Shown here: in pieces, positions 7,587 through 14,147 of the stretch
How positions within the stretch are numbered: position 1 is the stretch's first letter
Layout of the letters: the number at the start of each line of letters is the position of its first letter
Assembly (NCBI GenBank): GCA_023460715.1
Contig: JAEWPH010000068.1
Location: 1-22,027, forward strand
Direction: 5' to 3'
Origin: Pseudomonadota bacterium
GTDB lineage: Bacteria; Pseudomonadota; Gammaproteobacteria; Burkholderiales; Burkholderiaceae_C
DNA: 22,027 nucleotides
The notes under the pieces: generated by a model
Database searches by the model: none
Seen by the model: the letters and a program-made list of their open reading frames with translations, nothing else
What the model was told of the DNA's origin: nothing
Made by a program: the position numbers and the translations under genes

Positions 7587-8258
7587 ATGACACAGTCTCT
7601 CTCCCCGAGCACACAGGCCTGGATGGCCGCGGGCGTGCAGCACGCCGTGCTGATCCGCGCCCTGCCGGCCGTGCGCCACGACCTCGCCAGCCCCCTCTCC
7701 GTGATGCGCATGGGCATGACCGTGCTCAAGCGCCGGCTCGCGAACGGCGGCGACGCGCAGCCCCAGCAGTCGGTGGAACGTGTCGAGCAGCTGGAGGAGC
7801 AACTGGGCGTACTCGGCGACCATGTGCGCCGCCTGCGCAACTGGGATCTGAACGTGCAGGAGCAGCAGCCTGCCCGCACCACGCTGCACCAGGCCGTGGA
7901 ACTCGCCAAGCCCCTCCTGGCGCTGCGCGGCGTCCTGATCCAATCGCTGGCCGACCCGGAGCCCACAGCCGAAGACACCGTGGTGGCCCACCACCCCTTG
8001 CTGTATGTGGTGCTCGGGGCCATCTACCATCTGGGCGAGCTGCCTGGCGAGCCCCCGGCGGAGGTCGCGGTCGACATCTCGCCCACGGCCATCCGCCTGC
8101 GGGCCCAGGGCCAGCCCGAGCCCGGCGCGCTGCCACCCCTGGTCACGGCGGGCGCCCAAGGCACGCCGCCCATCGACGCACCCGCGCTGGCCTGCCTGGC
8201 CCAGCACCTGGGCGTCACGCTGCACTGCGAAGCCCGCAGCGTGGAAATCACGCTCTAA
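7587..8258 (+). CDS. Histidine-kinase-like protein with degenerate ATPase domain
   Basis: A 223-aa protein, apparently soluble. The N-terminal part looks like a dimerisation/phosphoacceptor helix pair: His31 in AVRHDLASPLSVM fits an H-box (HDLxxPL), and residues 62-86 form a charged second helix. The C-terminal half ends like a HATPase fold (IDAPALACLAQHLGV, then a final beta strand). However, the N-box position (about 137-149, PLLYVVLGAIYHL) has no Asn, and there is no DxGxG or GxGxG box. It therefore probably cannot bind ATP normally and may act as a histidine phosphotransferase (ChpT- or Spo0B-like in layout) or as a pseudokinase regulating the adjacent receiver and BphP. That role is inference; family membership rests on motifs alone. 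Confidence 0.75.
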   Translation: MTQSLSPSTQAWMAAGVQHAVLIRALPAVRHDLASPLSVMRMGMTVLKRRLANGGDAQPQQSVERVEQLEEQLGVLGDHVRRLRNWDLNVQEQQPARTTLHQAVELAKPLLALRGVLIQSLADPEPTAEDTVVAHHPLLYVVLGAIYHLGELPGEPPAEVAVDISPTAIRLRAQGQPEPGALPPLVTAGAQGTPPIDAPALACLAQHLGVTLHCEARSVEITL

Positions 8259-8290
8259 AGCTCCTCCGCTGCCAGCACGCGGCCGCGGTA

Positions 8291-8569
8291 TTACCTCGCC
8301 GGAATCACGAACACGCGCGGCTTGGCCTGGCAGCCGGGCCCGTCGAACGGCGCGCTGTCCCGCTCCCAGCCCGGCCCGGGCGTGACCTGCGCGCACACGC
8401 GCTTGCCATCCACCTTGCTGCGCCAGTAGTACCAGGGCGCAGGCGCGGCCACGGCAACGCCGATCCCCAGTGCGATCAGACAGGCGACAAGGCCGCCCGC
8501 ACTGCCGCGCCTCCAGCGGCCGACGGCGGGGCAGCTGGAACGGGCATCAGGTCTGCGAACGGCGTCCAT
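8291..8569 (-). CDS. Small membrane-anchored hypothetical protein
   Basis: Not recognised. The 92-aa product has a basic N-terminus, a hydrophobic helix at about 25-43 (GLVACLIALGIGVAVAAPA), then a short polar tail of about 48 residues containing YYWRSKVDGKRVC and two cysteines (59 and 80) that could form a disulfide if the tail is periplasmic. It could be a signal anchor or a cleaved signal peptide (an Ala-rich end precedes AP). The ATG at 8569 is preferred; the frame extends to 8668 but the added part is low-complexity. It ends 32 bases from the convergent kinase-like gene and follows the DUF429 gene on the same strand after about 105 bases. Confidence 0.55.
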   Translation of the reverse strand: MDAVRRPDARSSCPAVGRWRRGSAGGLVACLIALGIGVAVAAPAPWYYWRSKVDGKRVCAQVTPGPGWERDSAPFDGPGCQAKPRVFVIPAR

Positions 8570-8674
8570 GCCGCCATTGTCGGCGCCGTCGGGGGCAGGC
8601 TTCGCGCGGCACCGCCCGAAACCCGTGGCCGGCTGGGTGTACCCGCCCTCTGCCGGCTTGCGGAGCACTGCAGA

Positions 8675-9547
8675 TCAAGCGCCGTCATGGGGCCAGGGTG
8701 CCGTCACGATCCAGCCCTCCAGAGGGTCCAGGCCGGGCGGCAGGCCGTACAGCGGGTCGCCCGCCGCATGTACGCGCCAGGCCCAGGCCGCCTGGACCAG
8801 GCACAGCACGGCGTCGAGCGCATCGCCGCTGGCATCGGCCGCCAGGGCGTCGCGCTGGGCATGGGTGAGCTTCAGCCGCCAGGCGAGGCGCGTGCTGCCC
8901 AGCTCCAGTGCGGTGATGAGGTCCTTGCGCGCCAGCAGGCGGTCGGGCGTCTGCTTGGCGCGGTCATCGCTCTTGTAGGAGCGGCGGCCCAGCACTTCGC
9001 GCGCCAGCAGACCCGGATAGGCTTCCAGCGCCACGCGGGAGCGGTCACCCTCGTGCAGGCCCGGCAGGTGCACCCCCGCGTCCAGCAGCAGGGGCATGCC
9101 GGCATGCAACATGTAGGCGACCGGCGGGTTCACCCACTTCATCGACGTGCTGGAGCCCGCCGGTCCGTCCGTCGCCCGGTGCACGAACTTGGCGCCCACG
9201 GGCCGCGGGGCACAGAAAGCCGCGAACGCCTCGCGCACCTGTGGCCGCGCCATGGCCCGGTAATGCTGCATGCTGGCCAGCCACTCCATCGGCCAGCCCA
9301 GCGCAGCCAGCAGCCCGCGCGGCAGGCCGAAAGGCATGTCGAATCCGCCGACCCAGGCGCGGGGCTCCGCGAGCCAGGCGCCGAAAGCCGCCAAGGTGTC
9401 GAAGCGCTCCAGCCGCTCCAGGACCACCCGCCCGGCCGCCGCGTGGCCCAGGGCCAGCACGATGGGCTTGGCGCGGCGCGGGCTGCTGGTGAAGTCGCAT
9501 CCGAGCAGCAGGGGGGATACGGGGGCGGAGGCGGGCGGCACGGCCAT
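8675..9547 (-). CDS. DUF429 family protein (predicted RNase H-like fold)
   Basis: A 290-aa protein matching the DUF429 pattern, a family predicted to adopt an RNase H-like fold and possibly to be a nuclease; no biochemical role is established that I know of. Acidic residues in family-like positions are Asp18 (LLGCDFTSS), Asp70 (GGFDMPFG), Glu175 (ALEAYPG) and Asp242/Asp245 (SGDALDAVLC), consistent with a metal-binding site. There is no signal peptide or membrane helix. The ATG at 9547 is only five bases past the EamA stop, so it is the second gene of a two-gene unit. The open frame upstream of 9547 is a shadow of the transporter. Confidence 0.82.
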   Translation of the reverse strand: MAVPPASAPVSPLLLGCDFTSSPRRAKPIVLALGHAAAGRVVLERLERFDTLAAFGAWLAEPRAWVGGFDMPFGLPRGLLAALGWPMEWLASMQHYRAMARPQVREAFAAFCAPRPVGAKFVHRATDGPAGSSTSMKWVNPPVAYMLHAGMPLLLDAGVHLPGLHEGDRSRVALEAYPGLLAREVLGRRSYKSDDRAKQTPDRLLARKDLITALELGSTRLAWRLKLTHAQRDALAADASGDALDAVLCLVQAAWAWRVHAAGDPLYGLPPGLDPLEGWIVTAPWPHDGA

Positions 9548-9552
9548 TGCGG

Positions 9553-10434
9553 CTACCCCAGCGCCAGCGCGGTCACGCCCGCGGCGATGAGCAAGGCGCC
9601 GCCGATGCGTGCGGCCCGGTCGCCCTCGTTGAGCAGATGCCCACCGATCAGCGCGGCAAACAGCATGGACACCTCGCGCGCCGGCGCCACGTGCGACAAC
9701 GGCGCCTCGCGCATGGCGAACAGCACCAGCACATAGGCGATCGGGCTCACCACGGCCACCAGCAGGGCAAAGCGCCACTGGCTGCGCCACAGAACTGCAG
9801 CGGTGGGCAGATCGCGCAGCACCGTGGGGGCCAGCACGGCCACGCGCACGAAGTTGCCCATGTAATCCACCAGGATGGGCGACATGAGCAGCACCTTGAC
9901 CGCATAGCCGTCCACCACCGTGTAGCTGGCGATGAATGCGCCGGTGAGCAGCCCGTAGAACATGCCCTTGTGCACCCGCGCGCGCGAAGCCGGGTCGTGC
10001 GCCGCGCGCAGCAGCCCCGGTCCGCCGGCGATCAGGAAGACGCCGCCCACCACGCCCAGGATGCCCAGCGCGCCCAGCGCCGAAATCTGCTCGCCCAGCA
10101 GCGTGATCGCCACCAGGGACGACAGCAGCGGCCCGGAGCCGCGCGCCAGCGGGTAGACCACCGTCAGATCGGCCTTGCGGTAGCCGCGCAGCAGGATCAC
10201 GTAGTACGCCACGTGCAGCAGCCCGCTGGCGACGATGAAGGCCCACTCCACCGTCCCCCAGCCCGGCACGGCGTCACGCCCCAGCCACCACCCCAGAGGC
10301 GCCCAGAAGACCATCATCAGCACCGAGGTGAAGAACGCAAACCGCGAATCACCGCCGGCCTTTTTTGCAGCGATGTTCCAGCCCGCATGGATGAGGCCGG
10401 CGAGGATGATGAGGGCGAAGGCGTTGAGGGTCAC
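9553..10434 (-). CDS. DMT-superfamily transporter (EamA family)
   Basis: A 293-aa inner-membrane protein with about ten hydrophobic helices in two homologous halves, the EamA/DMT layout. The N-terminus (FALIILAGLIHAGWNIAAKKA) and the PLARGSGPLLSSL segment at the end of the first half are typical. The substrate is unknown; family members export amino acids, nucleobases or other small metabolites. The start is a GTG at 10434, chosen because it directly precedes the first helix; no clear ribosome binding site is seen. DUF429 follows at five bases. A hairpin with a T-tract lies only about 26 bases before this start on the same strand, which leaves no room for an ordinary promoter between them. 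Confidence 0.9.
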   Translation of the reverse strand: MTLNAFALIILAGLIHAGWNIAAKKAGGDSRFAFFTSVLMMVFWAPLGWWLGRDAVPGWGTVEWAFIVASGLLHVAYYVILLRGYRKADLTVVYPLARGSGPLLSSLVAITLLGEQISALGALGILGVVGGVFLIAGGPGLLRAAHDPASRARVHKGMFYGLLTGAFIASYTVVDGYAVKVLLMSPILVDYMGNFVRVAVLAPTVLRDLPTAAVLWRSQWRFALLVAVVSPIAYVLVLFAMREAPLSHVAPAREVSMLFAALIGGHLLNEGDRAARIGGALLIAAGVTALALG

Positions 10435-10459
10435 AGGTTAGACGGCGTGGCTTGAATGC

Positions 10460-10489
10460 AAAAAGCCGCAGCGCCTTGGCGGCTGCGGC
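10460..10489 (-). terminator. Intrinsic terminator downstream of the folE-BLUF unit
   Basis: Read on the minus strand, GCTGCGGC-type arms (10482-10489 and 10465-10472) form a perfect 8-bp GC stem with a further GCC/GGC pairing inside, followed directly by TTTTT (10464-10460). It should end transcription coming from folE and the BLUF gene. It sits about 26 bases before the EamA start, so it could also act as a leader attenuator for that gene. Confidence 0.75.
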
Positions 10490-10699
10490 CCGGTGTGGTG
10501 CACATGGGTCTATCGATCAAATAGGGCTGAATATCGCCCGGGGCATCTGCAACTGGCGCGACCCGAGCCGGGGGCCGCCGTGCAAGGGCCGCCAAGCTGC
10601 GCAAGCAGCGCTTCGCCGGCGTGCACCGGTGGCGTCCCCTGCCCGCACCGCGCAGCGGTGCGATAGCGGGGGAAGGCGTGGCGCCTCAAAGGGTGGCCT

Positions 10700-11122
10700 C
10701 TATGCCCTGCCGATGATGGCGGCGGTCGCCATCAGTTCCTCGAGCAGCGCGAACGACACCTTGCCCGACACCGCGTAGGGGTCCAGCTCGGGCTTCTCGG
10801 AATACTTGAGCAGGATGGAATGGTTGATCTTGGACAGGTTCACCTGCCCCATGGTCCAGCCGCCGAAGCGGCGCTCCGCGATCTCTTCGTAGTGCAGCAG
10901 CTCCACGTTCTTGTGGCGCGGGTCCTTCTGGATGTGGCCGTACAGGTCGCTCACCGCGGAGCGCCCGCCCTCGATGGCCTGCAGGAACACGCCGCCGCCG
11001 TAGCAGAGCACGCCGGTGATGCCCGAGCCGGGGTTGTGCTGGCGCGATTGGGTGAGGATGGCCTCGATGGCGGCGGGAGAGGTGTCCACCGCGCGGCTGG
11101 CATAGAGCAGGCGTACCAACAT
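10700..11122 (-). CDS. BLUF-domain blue-light sensor
   Basis: A 140-aa short BLUF protein that binds FAD and responds to blue light by rearranging hydrogen bonds around the flavin. The key residues are present: Tyr7 (RLLYASR), Asn30 (SRQHNPGSGITG), Gln48 (GVFLQAIEG), and Trp89/Met91 (FGGWTMG). After the BLUF core (about 1-95) only about 45 residues follow, probably the two capping helices seen in PixD/BlrB-type proteins. There is no EAL, GGDEF or cyclase domain, so output must go through a partner. It starts three bases after the folE stop. Its ribosome binding site AAGGAA (11130-11135, 7-base spacing) is inside the last folE codons, so translation is probably coupled to folE. Confidence 0.95.
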   Translation of the reverse strand: MLVRLLYASRAVDTSPAAIEAILTQSRQHNPGSGITGVLCYGGGVFLQAIEGGRSAVSDLYGHIQKDPRHKNVELLHYEEIAERRFGGWTMGQVNLSKINHSILLKYSEKPELDPYAVSGKVSFALLEELMATAAIIGRA

Positions 11123-11125
11123 CGG

Positions 11126-11851
11126 TCAGTTCCTTCCCGGAATGAGTGACAGGAATTCGCGGCGCAGGGCGGCGTCCTTGAGGAAGACGCCGCGCATGAC
11201 GGAGTTCAGCATCTTGCTGTCCATCTCGCGCACGCCGCGCCAGGACATGCAGAAGTGGCTGGCCTCCATCACGATGGCCAGGCCGTCGGGCTGGGTCTTT
11301 TCCATGATCAGGTCGGCCAGCTGCACCACGGCCTCTTCCTGGATCTGCGGGCGCCCCATGACCCAGTCCACCAGGCGCGCGTACTTCGACAGGCCGATGA
11401 CGTTGGTGTGCTCGTTGGGCATCACGCCGATCCAGATCTTGCCGATCACCGGGCACAGGTGGTGGCTGCAGGCGCTGCGCACCGTGATGGGGCCGACGAT
11501 CATCAGCTCGTTCAGGTGCTCGGCGTTCGGGAACTCGGTGATCGGCGGCTGCGCCACGTAGCGCCCCTTGAACACTTCGTTCAGGTACATCTTGGCCACG
11601 CGCCGCGCGGTGTTCTGCGTGTTGTGGTCCGCCGCGGTGTCGATGACCATGCTGTCGAGCACACCCTGCATCTTGGTCTCGACCTCGTCGAGCAGCTGCT
11701 CCAGCTCGCCGGGCTGGATGAACTCGGCGATGTTGTCGTTGGCATTGAAGCGCTTGCGGGCTGCGGTCAGCCGTTCGCGGATCTTGACCGAAACGGGCGT
11801 GCCCTCGTCGGGCGTGGCAGCGCTCTGGTCGGCGGCGAGAGATGTGAACAT
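11126..11851 (-). CDS. folE: GTP cyclohydrolase I
   Basis: Converts GTP to 7,8-dihydroneopterin triphosphate, the first step of tetrahydrofolate and pterin synthesis, as a cytoplasmic zinc enzyme. The 241-aa sequence has the zinc ligands Cys128 and His131 (RSACSHHLCP) and Cys201 (ASHFCMSWRG), plus the GLSKYARLVD and RPQIQEE substrate-pocket segments. It is slightly longer than the usual 190-220 aa because of an N-terminal extension. The ATG at 11851 is preferred; an in-frame start at 11929 would begin inside the intergenic repeat. It heads a two-gene unit with the BLUF sensor. nudB, encoding the next folate-pathway enzyme, lies about 4 kb away on the same strand. Confidence 0.94.
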   Translation of the reverse strand: MFTSLAADQSAATPDEGTPVSVKIRERLTAARKRFNANDNIAEFIQPGELEQLLDEVETKMQGVLDSMVIDTAADHNTQNTARRVAKMYLNEVFKGRYVAQPPITEFPNAEHLNELMIVGPITVRSACSHHLCPVIGKIWIGVMPNEHTNVIGLSKYARLVDWVMGRPQIQEEAVVQLADLIMEKTQPDGLAIVMEASHFCMSWRGVREMDSKMLNSVMRGVFLKDAALRREFLSLIPGRN

Positions 11852-11900
11852 GGCGGCGATGGTACCAGCGAAAGGCCTTTTCGGCTTTACAAGGGTTTTA

Positions 11901-11949
11901 GGCCTCCAGCGCTTATGCAGCAAGCGCATGAAGCTATTAATTTAATAGC
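11901..11949 (-). repeat. Hairpin-rich intergenic repeat
   Basis: Lies between clsB and folE. It contains two inverted repeats: GCTATTAA-T-TTAATAGC (11933-11949, an 8-bp near-perfect palindrome) and GCGCTT-N7-AAGCGC (11909-11927), ending in GGCC at the left. On the minus strand it reads ATAGC-N4-TGCGC ... AGGCC, the order also seen in the copy after the amidase (1447-1520). I believe it belongs to a dispersed Comamonadaceae intergenic repeat. The hairpins could end or stabilise clsB mRNA; the folE promoter must lie in or near it. Confidence 0.55.
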
Positions 11950-11966
11950 AAACAGGCTTTCTGCCA

Positions 11967-13226
11967 TCAGTAGCGCTGGCCGGTCACCCAGAGCGCCATG
12001 CGCATGAGGCCGAAGGCGACGCGGTCCAGCACCCGCTGGCGCCAGGGCCGGCCGGCGTAGCGGTCGGGGTCCATGCGGCTGCCTGCGTGGGCCATGGCGT
12101 CCAGCAGCCGGGCGCGCAACTCGTGGGCGAAGCCGGCATCCTCCACCACCACGTTGGCCTCGCGCGCCAGCAGCATCGACAGCGGATCGAGGTTGGACGA
12201 GCCCACCGTCGCCCAGGGATGCGCGCCATCGGCGTCGATCACCGCCACCTTGGCGTGCAGGAAGCTGGGCGAGTACTCGTGGATCTCCACGCCCGCATCC
12301 AGCAGCGCGCCATACACCGGCCGCGCCGCGTGGTACTGCATGAAGTACTCGTAGCGGCCCTGCAGCAGCAGCCGCACGCGCACCCCGCGCCGTGCGGCCA
12401 GCACCAGGGCGCGGCGCAGCTTGCCGCCGGGCATGAAGTAGGCGTTGGCGATGATGACCTCGTGCCGCGCGTTGCCGATCGCGCGCAGGTAGGCCTTCTC
12501 GATGCGGGTGCGGTGGCGCACGTTGTCGCGCAGCACCAGCGCGGCCCGCATGCCCTGGGCGGCCTCAGCAGCCTGCTGCGCCGCCAGGCGGGCGGCGCTC
12601 GCCTTGCGCAGATCGGCCAGGGCGTGGGCCAGTTCGCGGCGGCGCACATCCCGCACGGCCCGCATGCGCCACCACAGCTGCTCCATCGTGTCGCTGGCCT
12701 GCGCCACCAGCGCACCCGTCACGCGCACGGCGAAGTCGAAGCGCGGCGCCTCCAGCGCGCCGTGGTTCGGGTCGTGAAAATCGTCCAGCACATTGATGCC
12801 GCCGCAGTACAGCACGCAGCCGTCGACCACGCACAGCTTGCGGTGCAGCCGCCGCCAGCGGCGCGGCAGCAGCAGGCCGAGCGGACCGAGCGGCGAGTAC
12901 ACCTGGACCTGCACGCCGGCCTGGGCGAAGCGCTCCGGCCACGGGCTGGGCAGCGGACCGGTGCCGAACCCGTCCACCGCCAGGTGCACGCGCACGCCGC
13001 GGCGGGCCGCACGGATGAGCGCGTCGGCGATCTCGGCGCCCGTGCCGGTGCCGTCGAAGATGTAGGTCTCGAACTGGATGTCCGACAGCGCGCCGTCCAT
13101 GTCGGCGATCAGCGCGGGAAACAGCTCCTGCGTGCCCTGCAGCAGCCGGATGCGGTGGTCCTCGCACACCACCGGGGTGGAAGACGCTTGTGCCGCGCCG
13201 GCGCGGGCCTGCGTGCGCGACCTCAC
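11967..13226 (-). CDS. clsB: Cardiolipin synthase B (phospholipase D family)
   Basis: Makes cardiolipin at the inner membrane by phosphatidyl transfer; E. coli ClsB also makes phosphatidylglycerol. The 419-aa protein has two HKD phosphodiesterase motifs: His128-Lys130-Asp135 (LHRKLCVVDG) and His324-Lys326-Asp331 (LHAKVAVIDA). The length is close to E. coli ClsB (about 413 aa), and there is no N-terminal membrane pair as in ClsA. The start is a GTG at 13226 overlapping the stop of the preceding gene in GTGA (13223-13226), which fits translational coupling. The open frame further upstream is a shadow of that gene. The gene pair matches the E. coli ybhP-ybhO(clsB) order; a ybhN homologue does not follow here. 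Confidence 0.92.
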   Translation of the reverse strand: MRSRTQARAGAAQASSTPVVCEDHRIRLLQGTQELFPALIADMDGALSDIQFETYIFDGTGTGAEIADALIRAARRGVRVHLAVDGFGTGPLPSPWPERFAQAGVQVQVYSPLGPLGLLLPRRWRRLHRKLCVVDGCVLYCGGINVLDDFHDPNHGALEAPRFDFAVRVTGALVAQASDTMEQLWWRMRAVRDVRRRELAHALADLRKASAARLAAQQAAEAAQGMRAALVLRDNVRHRTRIEKAYLRAIGNARHEVIIANAYFMPGGKLRRALVLAARRGVRVRLLLQGRYEYFMQYHAARPVYGALLDAGVEIHEYSPSFLHAKVAVIDADGAHPWATVGSSNLDPLSMLLAREANVVVEDAGFAHELRARLLDAMAHAGSRMDPDRYAGRPWRQRVLDRVAFGLMRMALWVTGQRY

Positions 13227-13963
13227 AGCCGGAACTCGGCGATCAGCGGCAGATGGTCCGACATGCGCCACCAGATGCGGCCGCGCGGCACGTACAGGCC
13301 GACGGGCGTGAGGCCCCGCACATAGACGTGGTCCAGCTGCACCATAGGCAGCCGCGCCGGGTAGGTGAAGGCACGCGGGTCCTCGTCGTACTCGTGCAGG
13401 CCGAAACCCGCCAGCATGCGCTTGATCTGCAGGCCCCAGTCGTTGAAGTCTCCCGCCACCACCAGCGGCGTGCCGGCCGGTATCTCGCGTTCGATGAAGC
13501 GCTGCAGCTGCGCCACCTGCCGCACCCGGCTGCCCGGGATCAGGCCCAGGTGCACCACGATGGCATGCACGCGCCGGCCCTGGATCTCGACCTCCACATG
13601 CAGCAGGCCGCGCTGCTCGAAGCGGTGGTCCGAGATGTCCTCGTGCTGGTGCCCGACCACCGGCCAGCGCGTGAGCAGCGCATTGCCATGCTCGCCGTGG
13701 CGCGTGTAGGCATTGGTGCGGTACACGGCCTCGTAGCCCTCGGGCGCGAGGTACTCGGCCTGCGGCACCTCGGGCCAGCGCTGGAAGTACTGCTGCTCGC
13801 GCCGGTGCAGCTTGCGCACCTCCTGCAGGCAGACGATGTCGGCATCGAGCTGCTCCACCGCCAAGCCCAGGTTGTGTATCTCCAGCCGCCGTGCCGGCCC
13901 CATGCCTTGAACGCCCTTGTGGATGTTGTAGGTGGCCACACGCAGGATGTCGGAAGAGTCCAT
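13223..13963 (-). CDS. Endonuclease/exonuclease/phosphatase family protein (YbhP-like)
   Basis: A 246-aa EEP-superfamily metal-dependent phosphodiesterase. Visible motifs in order: TYNIHKG (Asn13), CLQEV (Glu48), GNALLTRWP, VVHLGLIPGSR, AGDFNDW (Asp172, Asn174), QLDHVYVRG (Asp211-His212) and SDHLPL (Asp236, His237). This is a complete EEP catalytic set. The length matches E. coli YbhP (about 253 aa), whose substrate is not established. No signal peptide is seen. The ATG at 13963 is chosen because it starts four residues before the first strand; an upstream in-frame start at 14065 would add a low-complexity stretch. The 4-base overlap with clsB suggests a lipid-related role, which is inference from context. 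Confidence 0.88.
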   Translation of the reverse strand: MDSSDILRVATYNIHKGVQGMGPARRLEIHNLGLAVEQLDADIVCLQEVRKLHRREQQYFQRWPEVPQAEYLAPEGYEAVYRTNAYTRHGEHGNALLTRWPVVGHQHEDISDHRFEQRGLLHVEVEIQGRRVHAIVVHLGLIPGSRVRQVAQLQRFIEREIPAGTPLVVAGDFNDWGLQIKRMLAGFGLHEYDEDPRAFTYPARLPMVQLDHVYVRGLTPVGLYVPRGRIWWRMSDHLPLIAEFRL

Positions 13964-14147
13964 GGCCGGATTGTGTACCAGCCGCGGGGCCGCGCCGGAG
14001 GCGGCGGCCGGGCCACGTGCCGCCACGTTCAACGGCACCGTGGGCGGGTTCAGCCCTAGGGACAAATGTATCTTCGTGTTTCAAAATACCGCCAACCCAC
14101 TACACTGCGGCCTTCACTTCGCGGAGCCCCCGCGCGCCGCGTACGCC
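13964..14147. promoter_or_regulatory. Divergent intergenic region
   Basis: A 184-base gap separating the minus-strand YbhP-like gene from the plus-strand receiver-TPR gene, so promoters for both are expected here. The part at 14060-14106 is clearly AT-richer than its surroundings. A weak plus-strand candidate is TACACT (14101-14106) with TTTCAA (14079-14084) 16 bases before it. Neither hexamer is close enough to consensus to be firm. Confidence 0.35.

Noticed and set aside
9547..10455. Plus-strand open frame opposite the EamA gene
   Set aside because: His/Gln/Arg-rich antisense translation; the minus strand has ten hydrophobic helices.
10452..10778. Possible small plus-strand gene between EamA and BLUF
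   Set aside because: It starts just before a terminator, overlaps the BLUF 3' end and has no recognisable pattern.
12087..13325. Plus-strand open frame opposite clsB
   Set aside because: Antisense pattern; the minus strand has two intact HKD motifs.
13227..14084. Upstream extension of the clsB frame giving a 705-aa fusion
   Set aside because: The added part is an out-of-frame shadow of the EEP gene; the GTGA overlap marks the real start.
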